A stretch of DNA of 64,000 nt from assembly GCA_946811185.2 (NCBI GenBank), contig OX328097.1, positions 58,929,063 through 58,993,062 on the forward strand, in the 5' to 3' direction. The stretch comes from Hippopus hippopus. Lineage: Eukaryota > Mollusca > Bivalvia > Cardiida > Cardiidae. Below the pieces are notes generated by a model. It was not told the DNA's origin. It did not search any database and saw only the letters and a list, made by a program, of their open reading frames with translations. Below are positions 12,501-23,700 of this stretch, piece after piece (the stretch's first letter is position 1; each line of letters begins with the position of its first letter). Position numbers and translations under genes: made by a program.

Positions 12501-14685
12501 ATCCGTCGAAAAACATGGCTGTGGTGGTGGGGAGGGGGGGCTCTTTGCATCGTGCAGTGTCAACCATTCTTTAAACATCTTCTCCTCCTAAACCGCTGGG
12601 CCAATTAGAACCAAACTTGGCTGGAATGTTCCTTGGGAGGTCCTCTTTAAAAACTGTTCACTAAGAATTTTTTTAAAAATCTTTCTCCTCTGAAACCGCT
12701 AGTCAGATTTTGAAATAATTTCACAAAAAAATTGTTCGTAAAATTTTGATCCGTCGAGAAACATGGCCGCATGGTGGGGGTGGGCTCTTCGCATTCTTTA
12801 ATTATCTTCTCCTCTGAAACCGCTGGTCAGATTTTGAAATAATTTCACAGTCATGTTCCTTGGGTGACCCTTTTCAAAACTTGTTCATGAATTTTTTTCT
12901 TTTCAGCCCCACGTTTTTCACACGTTTACATTTAACAATGTTTGGATATATATATCAAATCTAAACTAAAGGTAAAGCCAATACATTTTGGCATGCTGTA
13001 ATATCAAATCTGTCTATACATGTATTTGGTTTCTTTTAAAAAAAAAAAATCCTCTTTAATCAAGAATACACTTTAAAGGTGGGTATTTAGATTTTTCACA
13101 TCTCACCAAATTAGAAAATATATATATCACTGAAATTTATATGAAAAAACAATACAAATCATCAATAATTAAGAATCGTAAAATTACAAAAAAAAAATTT
13201 TTTTGATGATGTTCCCTTAAAAGGCTACGTAGCCTCTTAAGGTATTTTTAGATTTCGCGCCAGAAATCAAAAAGGCATTGTGAGAATGTCAAGTGACTGG
13301 CACGTGACTAATGACGCTTAAATTCCATAGCATAACAAACATGTAATTATTTTCCACAATGTCTTCTTCGGACGCTATGTTTGAAGCTTTGTCTGTGTAT
13401 TTCCGGTATGTAAATGAGCGAGTTGCTCATGTAAAAATAGAACGTGTTTTCCGTCGTTGTTGACCTGGGCCGTAGTAAATCTCTAATTTCTCTTGTTGTC
13501 GGATGGTTTTCGACTACTGGGGTTTTATGAATGAAAATTAAAAGGCTTTGGGAGTATAAGGATGATTTTTTTGTATTTTTGTAAAATTTTCGTCCCAAAA
13601 TCTGAAGGGCCACCTTTAAAGTTTGTAAAAAAAAAAAAAAACTGCTTGTGCCTCCAAGTGTTATTATTGATGCAACAGGAACTTGCGTGTTTTTAACATT
13701 CAAAATACATCAACCCTTCACCCTTTAAATATGGCTGACCGACGGAGTCATTATCTCCCGCTAAATGGCATTCTACAAATACACATCTATCTAATTTGGG
13801 CATTCTGGGTACAGAAGCGGAGTATTTTTTCAAAACAACAACCGATACTTTGAATTTCAAATGAAATAAACGTTTACTCAATAAAACACTACCTGGTGCC
13901 ATTCATTCAGCTATGATCGGCTAGCATGTAACCTATGCACCGATCATTTATCAAAACAGCCCCAACATGCTTGGGTAATAGGCTAATAGCTTCGATGTAA
14001 GTTCTATTTTTCCCAGGTATACGGGGGATGGGTAATGCGTCATAGCAGACAGGTCGAATCTTCGAAGAATATGACATGCGCAGACAATGCGACGGAGTTG
14101 CTTGTTTATTTGACCACTTGATCAGTACTGAAGTCAACCTAACGACTTCTGTCTGCATGCCCAAATTCTGAACTTGTTTAGATTGAATGCAAAATTTCAG
14201 TTGACAAAATAAATTTATGGTAATAATTTTTAGGATTTGACTTGGTTTAGAATCACATCCTAGGCTCCTTAAGTAGCGGCATTCTTACATTTTATATAGG
14301 GCAGTCCGAGTCAACTGAGGTACCACCCTCGCATTTCGATAAAAAAAAATCCTCCTTGCTGGTGGCTTCCTGTGTGTGAAAGAGTGAGAGATTACTCAAA
14401 AAGCGCTTGTAAAACATATCAAAGCATATTAAACCCTGTGTCTCTCAAATTTCAGATCGACGTGACTACTGGATTGGTCTATACGATAAAAATGGAAATG
14501 ACGCATTTTATTGGATGACGGGAGAACCTTTAACGGACTCGGACTGGGGTTCACATCCACAGCAACCAACACTTGTTTACCAACAAAAAGACGAAGATTG
14601 CGTGGAAATGTATCACGGAGAAACGTTATTGTGGCATGATACCTGGTGCTCACATGCCCTTTCCTATATCTGTGAAAGACGATGA
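6578..14685 (+). CDS. C-type lectin domain protein, last two exons (5' end not seen)
   Basis: Exons are 6578-6784 and 14456-14685. The acceptor is TTCAG, the donor is G|GTAAGA, and the split codon G|AT joins them in frame. About 144 residues and a TGA stop are visible. The fold is a C-type lectin domain: early cysteine pair (CDTSDGY...QMCIKV, marking the long form), then AELSC, WIGLYD, EDC, a WHDTWC segment and the final YICE. The calcium-site motifs are unusual, with QPT where EPN or QPD is usual and WHD where WND is usual. Such proteins are usually secreted and bind glycans, often in innate recognition; the ligand is not predictable here. The exon carrying the start and probable signal peptide was not found. 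The 7.7-kb intron contains a recent tandem duplication. AATAAA follows 28 bp after the stop. Confidence 0.88.
6808..7013. repeat. Hairpin MITE, about 205 bp
   Basis: GCACTCTAATGGGATTC at the left is inverted as GAATCCCATTAGCGTGC at the right. The arms run about 90 bp each, including ACTCGGGTAAT/ATTACCCGAGT. It begins 24 bp after the donor of the first visible lectin exon. Confidence 0.75.
7014..8269. other. Lectin intron, no feature recognised
   Basis: Open frames at 7275-7593 have no splice context matching the lectin exon phases and no recognisable motif. No repeat family was identified. Confidence 0.45.
8279..8608. mobile_element. Family R element, oldest copy (R0)
   Basis: It starts CATTATCTCCCGCCAGATGG and ends CATACAACGG. 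Flanks are TCGTTGATA (8270-8278) and TCATTGATA (8609-8617), a 9-bp target duplication with one mismatch. It is clearly diverged from the copies at 9018, 11383 and 13749. It is non-autonomous, with no transposase. A 9-bp duplication is typical of Mutator-like elements, but the termini are not a clear match. Confidence 0.7.
8832..9017. repeat. Family F foldback element, left part
   Basis: Inverted arms share CGTGGTTTATCGTT...AATAAACCACG motifs on both sides of a short centre. A second copy at 28752-28925 is closely similar. The element continues to the right of the R insertion at 9369 (CCCAACTCTTAATCAAAGG). Confidence 0.7.
9018..9359. mobile_element. Family R element R1, inside a family F copy
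   Basis: It is 342 bp, CATTATCTCCCGC...GACAACAG, flanked on both sides by the 9-bp duplication TTCTAACAT (9009-9017 and 9360-9368). The family F copy at 28.9 kb has a single TTCTAACAT (28932-28940), the empty site. It is a few percent diverged from R2 and R3. Confidence 0.85.
9281..11645. repeat. Tandem duplication, unit 1 (2365 bp)
   Basis: This unit is repeated directly at 11646-14011. Compared by eye, the two look identical except for one A in a poly-A run (14 at about 11262, 15 at about 13626). It contains the end of R1, the right part of family F, a Helitron-like start, an AT-rich segment and most of R2. Confidence 0.9.
9713..10530 (+). repeat. Helitron-like (family H) left end, copy 1
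   Basis: It begins TTTTTAGCTCACCTGAGCAC with the small hairpin GAGCAC-AAC-GTGCTC. Degenerate repeats of CTTCTCCTCTGAAACCGCT and TTTGAAATAATTTCACAG follow. No clear 3' terminus was identified. Confidence 0.55.
11383..11724. mobile_element. Family R element R2, recombinant copy
   Basis: It is 342 bp. The left flank is CGACGGAGT (as at R3) but the right flank is TTCTAACAT (as at R1). The body matches R3 at the informative sites up to about 11645, and the extreme end is the R1 form (GACAACAG). This is what an unequal crossover between R1 and R3 would leave. Confidence 0.85.
11646..14011. repeat. Tandem duplication, unit 2 (2366 bp)
   Basis: Direct repeat of 9281-11645. Coordinates are offset by 2365 before the poly-A run and 2366 after it. 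The repeated sequence continues through the shared end of R3 to about 14087. Confidence 0.9.
12078..12896 (+). repeat. Helitron-like (family H) left end, copy 2
   Basis: Duplicate of 9713-10530 within the second tandem unit; no difference was seen by eye. Confidence 0.55.
13749..14089. mobile_element. Family R element R3
   Basis: It is 341 bp, CATTATCTCCCGC...GACAATG, flanked by a perfect 9-bp duplication CGACGGAGT (13740-13748 and 14090-14098). It is the right-hand parent of the tandem duplication. Confidence 0.85.
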
Positions 14686-14713
14686 AATAGTTAGATGACA
14701 TGTAATGGTGAAT

Positions 14714-14719
14714 AATAAA
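14714..14719 (+). promoter_or_regulatory. Polyadenylation signal of the lectin gene
   Basis: AATAAA lies 28 bp after the TGA stop. A very short 3' untranslated region is plausible but unproved. Confidence 0.5.
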
Positions 14720-15290
14720 TATCTATATCAAATGTTACATTTTCATTTCAAATTATGGAATCCTTTCGGGCAAAACAAACTTATTATTGAATCAATGTTC
14801 TCTTATATGGCAATAAATGACAGACGGCTCAAGAGATATTTTGGTACATGAATATTTAAATTCGTTTGTGGTTCAGTAAAATCATGGAAAGTAACCTCGC
14901 CAGCAACTATTGCTTCTTATTCTTCATTGTTTTGCATATTGCCGAAAAGTGAATTTTCAGTTACATGTACATACATTTTTCAAGAGTAGGCCTACATGCT
15001 AATCCAAATCGTTTTTAAAACGGTGCAGTTGCTGCTAAAAATGATGTGTCTGAAAATACAAGTGTAATACGCTAAGGCTTGGCCATCCTTCTAAGCATTG
15101 AAAATTAACCATATAACGTAAGCCGCTCAACTATCATACCCATAGAGACTAGCATGGGTTCTGGACAGTCCAGTCATTTTTTCCTATAAATACGTGCGTT
15201 TCTTTGTCAAAAAATGCGTATCGATTTTAAGGAACCGAAGAACAGTTTTGTTCCATACAGACTGGGAAAGATGACAACAACAAGGTGTGA
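14720..15290. other. Intergenic, nothing recognised
   Basis: AT-rich sequence between the lectin 3' end and a family A MITE. No exon or repeat could be supported. Confidence 0.4.
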
Positions 15291-15525
15291 TTAACCCTTT
15301 GCCGCACAATGCCGACTTTTAACGGCCCTTGGAAAGAAGTCCTTTTGAAAACATGGTGGGAAAAAGAGAAAATGCTGGTAACCAGCATTTTCTCCTTTTC
15401 CCACGATGTTTTCTACCCTTTCAAAGAACAACTGCTCCATATGAGCAACATTGACATTGTCGTCTGCAAATGCTTTCAATTTGGACAATGCTAGAATTTT
15501 GTCGGCTGGTAAAGAATTCAAAAAT
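15291..15525. repeat. Family A MITE copy
   Basis: It starts TTAACCCTTTGCCGCACAAT and has the AGAAAATGCTGGT/ACCAGCATTTTCT hairpin at about 15367-15395. The right end is slightly decayed (GGTAAAGAATT). Confidence 0.8.
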
Positions 15526-15934
15526 TAATTTACTGCCTACACCCAGACTACAATGAGACATTCTTCAAACTGTATCGCTGTCAGAGGTCGTTCAATAGCA
15601 AGCTTAATTTTGAGTGTTAAAATGTGTACATATAACAAATCTCCATGACATATGTAGACATTCATATCGAGTAATGAGTTATAGGGTACTGCTTAGAAAT
15701 AGTGAAAGAAAATGATTTGCTTTTATGAATTATTATTTGTTATGGTATCAGTAAGCATCCATGGGGTATAGCACGCCATGGGGGATATTTTGGTGTTTTT
15801 AGACCGCATGACTTGGATCAGATTAAATAGATCTAGTCGAGGGGAGACAGTGTAGACGTAGAATGGTGTTTTACGCCGCTTTCAATATCACATGTATTTC
15901 AGTCACATCACGGCGACAGGTCACATATTCATAT

Positions 15935-16095
15935 GGGTTTAACCAGTACTAGGCTAGGGCTCTGAAATGTCTTGCCAAGTGGAGCCAGTGAACCCGGAGC
16001 CTCCAGGTCACGAGCCACACAGGACCCATCTGTGGGGTAGAGCGTCGACCTGAACGTCACAGGTTACCAGGGTCAACCTTTGGAACCATCCATAT
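15935..16095 (-). repeat. SINE copy, reverse strand
   Basis: It matches the element at 4293 in reverse: CCAGTACTAGGCTAGGGCTC, then TGTCTTGCC, the GAGCCACACAGGACCC head and box-A-like sequence. Confidence 0.55.
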
Positions 16096-17702
16096 TAGCA
16101 AGGTTCTGAACGAGTAGTAGTTAAGGGTTCAAGGATACAACAGTCGAGAGTGATTGGCACAAGCTGTAAAAACTTGTTTGACAATCAATTTTTAAACTTA
16201 AAATGTCTTTTTTCCGGAAATGCTGCTCATGCTTAAAAAAAAAAAAAAAAAAACGCGCAACCTACTTTTCTTTCCGCTGTCGACTAAACACCATGTATAC
16301 AGAATTATGAAAAAAACGTATTTTTAAAAGAAACAAAAAAAGATCTTTGTCTCCCTTTCATTTTCACGCAGAGTTTCTCCTTTCCCCCCTCCCCACCCCC
16401 GTTTTTCGCGTGTGAGAATCCATGTTGTTCAAGATCGATTTATTTGAAATAAATAGAGAACCTAAAATCTTTGGATATTTTCACTATATCTATATAAATA
16501 TCTTTTGTCACTCGATATTAGGTTTGGTGTTCACTCAGATCTATATTATTTTCAACGAAATTACGGGTACGAAGTTGTCTGGTCCGTCTGGATCCCGCTA
16601 TGGTTGATGGAACTAGGGGCCGATCATACTGTATTCGTACCTAAAACATTACGCTCTCTTTGGTTCTATTGTACTCGATAAGATGAGCAGAATCTATGAC
16701 AATCATCCTCTAAGGAATCTACCTGTCATAAATATTGATTTTAAAGATGCTTGGCCAGAACAGAAACTTTCCAAGTGAGTTCTTTTTTGTCTTTTGAAAA
16801 TTTGAGTCTTTAGACTTTAGTCGGATTTGTCTAAATTTCCTGATCGTGGAATCAGGAAATGAAATAAACAAACAAACATTGTGTCTTGCAGTTGATGAAC
16901 ACACCTTCTGCATATGGGCTGTTGACATCAAAATGTTTTTTGAATGCACTAGAACGTATGACTTGCTGAGCAAAAAACGATATTTTTACACAAACATACC
17001 ATTGAATAATGAGCTAACTTACTAATGGATGCGCCGGCAAATGCTGAAATATTATCTCATTACAGTGGCAGAGAATGGACTAATTCATACAGTGTAAATG
17101 CACCTTAACAAAAGCAGGATGTCAAAAAGAAGTCTTGAAGTAATAGTGAAGAAGATCAAATGTCTGATCTTGATTTCTAGACTACACAGTCCACGGAAGC
17201 AAGAAATGTATGCTAAAGCTTTCCAAGCTTTTGAAAATTTATTTCCAGTAAAAAACAAGGGCTATATTTTCACATGTTGCAAAGCCATGAGTGAAAATAT
17301 TGTCTTTGCTGTTCACAAGATGAAAGAAATTTCTATCAATACTCAGAAACAAACAATTATCATAATTTTTTTATGCGTTTCACTTTAACCTTCCATTTTA
17401 CGTCTAATTTTTGCTCACTGCAAAAAATAGTTGTGGTTTTTAAGTGCCTATTCAATCTAGTTAGATATGGACCAGCTGTAAAAATGATGTCATTAGTGCT
17501 GTAGACTATGTCATAAAATGTGACATCCACCTGCTGAAATTCATTCATGTTCTTTTAATATTCATGGTATATCAAAAATAAAAGTTGTAATATTCACAGG
17601 TGCATTATAACATTCACTGTTGAATTATAAGGATATATATCACTGTTCAATTTCTATAAACTACTGAAAAGCATAAAAGATTATCTTTGTCATTTACTTC
17701 AG
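16096..17702. other. No supported exon
   Basis: An A-run lies at about 16236. The open frame 17098-17388 on the plus strand has a stop just upstream of its ATG and no donor compatible with the next exon's phase. It is left unassigned, although earlier exons of the 17.7-28.2 kb gene may lie here. Confidence 0.35.
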
Positions 17703-20700
17703 GGGAAGTGGTTACCTCATCGAAGGAAGCGTGCAGAACAGGGCTCATTTCTGTGTTAACCTCTCAGGTGTAAAGGTAGTTAACTCTTTACCACACAATC
17801 CCGAGTTTTAACAACCCTGTGCGAAAAGGCTTTTGAAAACATTGTGGGGAAAAGGAGAAAATGCTGGTAACCAGCATTTTCTCCTTTTCCCACAATGTTT
17901 TCTACCCTATTAAAGACAGAAATCATTATTTGAGCTACATTGAATTTGTTGTCTGCAAATTCTTTCAATTTGATCCAGTCCAAAATTTTGTCGTTTGGTA
18001 GAGTGTTAACTCTATTGTATATACCAATATTTTAGACTGATTCATATTGAAAGTATTTGCAGACTTGTCGTTGAATAAGATGGAAAACCTTGTGGGAAAA
18101 GGAGAAAATGCTGGTTAACAAGCTCTCACACACGCTTGAAAGCAGGTCAAAAAGTAAGTCACTAGGCCATATCTTAGAAAATTATTGTTTGCACTCTAGA
18201 GGCCACAATATCAGTCCGATGCTCAAGAAACTTTCTCAGAATGTTTAATTTGTCTTGATGACACCTCTGACAAGTGCAAAGTTGGCTTATGTCCTGTCAA
18301 ATTTGGTCACTGGGCCAAATATTAGAAAAACCCTGTTTGCACTAGTAGAGGCTACATTTTTAGTCAAACTTATGAAACTTGATCAGAATGTTAGTTCTAA
18401 TGATATATCTGACAAGTTTGAGATTGGGTCATGTTAGGTCAAAAAGTAGGTCACGGGGCCAAATCTTAGTAAACCTTGTGTGCATTCTAGGGGCCATATG
18501 TTCAGCCTGATACTTATGAAACTCCCTCAGAATGTTTGTCTTGATGATATCTCTGACAAGTTTAAAAACAGACCAAGTCAGTCTTAAAGTAGGTCACAAA
18601 TACTTTTGTTTTTAGCGCCACTGGCGGAAGGCCAGAGAGCTATTGTCATGGCATTGTGTCCGTCGTGCGTCCGTCCGTCCGTCTGTCCATGCGTGCGTCC
18701 GTAAACTTTTTCTTTAAAAAACTTCTCCTCAGAAACTATTGACTGGATTTTTACCAAATTTCACAGGAATGTTCCTTTGGTGGTCCTCTTTCAAATTCCT
18801 TCAAATAATTGTGTTCCATGAAGAATTCTGGTTGCCATGGCAACCAAAGTAAAAAACCTTTAAAAATCTTCTCCTCCCAAACCGCTATTTGGATAGCATT
18901 ATTATTTTGCAGGAATGTTCCTTAGATACAGGTTTACAGAATTCCTTAAAAAAAAAAAAGATCTGTCAAAAAACATGGCTTTTATGGGAGACTCATTTTC
19001 CTTTTATGGTATAAAGTAAAATCTTTGAAAAATTTCTTCTCTAAAACTATTCATTGGATTTCATTGTTGTTTTGCAGGTAAGTTCCTATGGTGGTTGTCT
19101 ACCAAATTGTTTCTTCAGTGAGCTAAAATGCAGGATTGAATGATAATTGTTAAAAACTTCCTTTCGCCATTATAGAAATATCAGGCCTGTGGAGCAATAC
19201 AGGCGCTCAAGCGCCTCTAGTTTTACATCATTACAACCAGGATCTCTTCAATTCCTGGTGACATTACTCAGGTGAGTGCTTTGGGGCCAATGGCCCTTTT
19301 GTCAAAATTTCCAGATGGGATAGGGGACATTTCCACACACCCCACTAGAGCTAGTAAACAATTGATTTTCAATACTGAATTAAGCATACATGTATCAGTA
19401 CAGAATGTGCCAGATTGCACCATGATTGTTTCAAAATTTACAAGGGAGAGGACTGCCCTCACATCTTCCTAGCACAAGCATGAACCCACATGAATAGAGG
19501 GCTAGGTATGCCCCTGCATACCCAAGGCCTTAACCACTGAACCACTGAGGGGCCTAAGCAGGAGGTAGCCAGACATTCATTGTGTGATTAGCACGAGTTT
19601 TTTTTTTTTTACAGAAACACTACTATGTGTTTTATCTGAAGATTTTACGTGCTCACCGAAGACAGTTTACGGAGAGTGGTCAAGAAATAGAACCCAATTT
19701 TAGTGAGACCAAGAAAGTTTCAACAGGCTATCTAAACTCTTCCTATAGTGAGTTGGTTTGTAAATCCCTGAAGGGGGCTACTCAGATTTTTATTATCTCA
19801 CAAAACTGCAAAAATGACTCATCACTCAATTATGTAAGGCAGTAACTGGCAAACCATCAACAGAAAGAAAATTGTAAGAAAAAATATTTTTCATTGGTGT
19901 TTGATGGGCATCATAGCCTCTTAAAGATACATCTTCACTCATTTTCATCCAGTTTTTTAACCATTTTTTTTTCTTTATTTTATGATACTATAATCATTCT
20001 TGTATCTTCATGCCAAATATTGACCCTGGTGGTTGCAAGGTTGCACAGATTACAGCATATACAAATTGCATTTCATTCTATTGCAGCTAGCCATAGACAT
20101 AACAACCACTGTTTCTTGTTTAAATCGAAGACAAATCTCTACAGTTTCTTTACCCCATACACCTTATATTGATTTTTGATCTACGTTTACACAGATGACT
20201 AGATTACAACACCGTCAGCATTTGTTTAGTCTCTGGCTGTGGAGATGTCTCTTTTAAGATATTTTAGATTTCACACAAGAATTTCTCAAAGGTTTGATAT
20301 GTAGTCATTAAAAAAGGTTGATTGGGGAATTGTATTCAAATAGGTCAATCATGTCATATTTGGTTTCAAAAAAATAAAGTTGCCAATAGCATAGTGACAA
20401 GCCTATTATTTGAATGCTGAATGTGCACCTGTTTACTGCATGACCCATTCTGTTTCTTCATATTTGCAGAGAAAAGTATATTGTGTGCTATTTATCATTG
20501 TATACACCCAAATGTTTAATTTGTAGCAAAAAAATCTAAAATGGCCCCTATAACCCTTTACCAGACGACAAAATTTAAGCCTTGTCCAAACTGAAAGCAT
20601 TTGCAGACGAAAATTTCAATGTGGCTCAAATGGTACAATTTTTTCTTTCATGGGGTAGAAAACACTGTGGGAAAAGGAGACATGATTTGAAGACTTGTCC

Positions 20701-23700
20701 AAGTAGAAAGCATTTACAGGCAAAAAATGATTGTGGTCCAAATAATGAAATATGCTTTTGAAGGGCTGGAAAACATTGTGTGGAAAAGGAGAAAATGTTG
20801 GTTACCAGCATTTTCTCCTTTTCATACAATGTTGACCATCTGAGGAAGAAAGCTTTGCAAAATATTGTGGGCAAAGAAGAAAATGCTGGAACAACCATTT
20901 TCTCCTTTTCCCAAAATATTTTGTATCCTTCCAAAGACAAAGATGTCATTTGAGCCACATTTAACTTGTCATCTGCAAATGTTTTGAATTTGGAAAAGTT
21001 TAGAATTGTCATTGAAATATTAATTCTAAAAAAACATGTTACAATTCTACTGTAGCTTTATCATGATTGCTCCTGTAATTTATCTTTGTTTCCACGGTAT
21101 TTTCACATATACATAAGTATAAAACCTTTTTAGGTTAGTTGCCCATTTTTTTACAGGGCTGTTTTCAAAGCTGTGTACTGTAAAGTAACATATTTTTTTT
21201 TTTTTTTTTCATTTATGTCATTCTTCCTGTAGAGGTCACAGCAAAGGGCGAGTCGGACAGGTTAAAGGAAGATCAGATACGGTCACTTCTCCGAATACCA
21301 GAGCTGCATTCTTACACAGAGAAAGGTGAAGGTCACACATTGTCTGCTTTTTGGTGTCAATCAAGTCTTTTTGAGGGCTTGGAATTTGAGGTGGGAGATA
21401 ATGTCCGTTTGAAAACCGCTGGTGATGGACCTTTTGTATGTAAGTAACTGAGGTGTTAGTAATTCAAACATTAACCCTTAAAGCGTCTTTCACAACTATA
21501 GTTGCTGTTATGGCCAGTGTAGATCAAGATCAGACTGCACAAAATATGCAGTCTGATCTTTGATCTACACTGTCGCTTTACTAAGACATTCTACAAGAAG
21601 TGTTCAAATATGAGTGCATCTAAGCACCTAATATTTTATTCTTCATAGGTTTCACTGAAATTTTTATTTTGTTCCTTCAAAGTATTCACCTCCAAGAGAT
21701 AAACAAAGTTTCAGTCTCTGGATCCAGTCTTTGGAAGGCATTTTCATAGTGTTTTTTAGGTATAGTATGAAGACTCTGGAATACTGCAGAACCGAAGTGT
21801 TTGCACTGAATAAATTTCCGACTGAAAAGTATCTGTTTAGCTTTGGAAACAAAAAGAAGTCACAAGGGGCAAAGTCAGGTGAATATGGAGGGTGGGGGAA
21901 CACAACCATTTTTTCCTGCTTCAGAAAGTCTTGCACTAAAGATGCCCTGTGCAATGAAGCGTTGTCATGCAGCATTCTGACATTGGCCAATGATTCGATT
22001 TGATCTGTACTGTCCACTTGGTTTATATATTTTAGACAAAATTAACCTTGAAATTGTAACCATTTGCGTCTTATCTCTACATTTAAAGTGTCTGTTGGGT
22101 TTATTTGGTGCTGTAGGGGTTAACTCTTGTCCAAATTAACCCTTTACCGCACAATGCGTTTCTCTAACGACTGTAGGAAAGAAGCCTTTTGAAAACATTG
22201 CGCGAATTGGAGAAATTGTTGGTAACCAGCATTTTCTCCTTTTCCTGCAATGTTTTCTACCCTATCAAAGAAAAATTGAACCATTTGAGCCACATTGAAA
22301 TTGTCGTCTGCAAATGCTCTCAATTTGGAAAAGGCTAAAATTTTGTCGTCTGGTAAAGGGTTAAAGGACTGGCAGATGACATGTGAAACATTGCTCAAGT
22401 GATGGAATTTGTCTATGAAAGGACAGAAAAAATTATTAAGAATGGAGAAAATGCTGGTCAACTGCATTTTCTTCTTTTCCCACAATGTTTTTAAAAGCCT
22501 TCTTCGGCTGGGTTGTTAAAACGGGATTGTGTGATAAAGTGTTAGAGAGCTGGACAAGGCTCAAGTTGCTTTTGCAGAGTGTAGATCAAGATCATACTGC
22601 ACACAGAGTGCATTCTGATCTTAGATGTACACTGTCTGCAACTTGGTTTCATATTCTGGTTAAATTAACCTTGAAATAGTAACAGCTTGGCTGTGTTTCC
22701 AAAATGAAAAGGAGATTGTGTGCTGAAAATGATATGCTTTACTGATAGGCTACATGTGTTTATATCTGATTGATTGAATAATGCCACTTTTAACATTATT
22801 TGAGTCATACTACGACAGTGGCTCACATACTCATGTATGTCGTGGGTTTCACCTGCACTAGGCTTAGGCTCTGAAGTGCCTTGCCCAAGGACAGCCCAAA
22901 ATAAAGCCCAGGCTCAAACCCAGGGTCTCCAGGTTACAAGTCCTACACTTTACCTCTGACCCACATAGGACCCCTGTAGTTATCGCTGAAATTTTACTGA
23001 TAGGTTATTCTTCAAGCGGGATATACTGTTGCAGTTGTTTTTTTTTTTAAGAGGGGGAGGGGGTACCAGTACATGTAGTTCGTTGTGAGTTTATATGTGT
23101 GACAAGAATCAGCCTTGAACAATTACTACCTAAATTATAGAAACTGACATTGTACAGTGAAAAGGCTTATGGTAAGTCAAGAACCTCAAGATACATAAAA
23201 TAGAATATAAGCTGATGGCTGATTATTAACTGTTACAGCCACCATGAGTAAATTAGATGAAGTGTCCTCTACTGTATCAAACTATGCTGGTGGGGAAAAT
23301 GTTGGGGCCACCTGGACTGATAAAATCATGGATATAAAGACTTCAACCAGTTCAGCTGTGAAAGAGAATGAAGGAGTGGATGAGGATGAATGGGTAAATC
23401 TTTGCTGTACATTATAACAATTTGCTTCCAAATCTTTTTACCTCGTATAACATGGGGCTAACTTTGAAACATTTTGTGAATGAAGGGGTAATATCTATTA
23501 CGCACAAAGGGGTAATATTCAAAGGTTCAGGAAAAAAAAAATTGAGAGGGGCTCTTGAAAAATAGGGGGGGGGATTAATGCATCTTCGTGATGCATTATA
23601 TCAAGCAAGTCATCTCATAGTTATTGATATATAAAATCCAATTTGTCTCACTACTGACTGAATCATGAGATAGACTGGTCTGATGATGGATAGCAAAGAG

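Noticed and set aside
11327..13902. Repeated MAPGSVLLSKRL frames that might encode a conserved peptide
   Set aside because: They lie inside the family R element; the frame is shared because the DNA was recently copied.
17098..17388. 96-codon open frame that could be an upstream exon of the unrecognised gene
   Set aside because: A stop lies directly before the ATG, there is no donor giving the phase required by the exon at 17703, and the composition is not distinctive.
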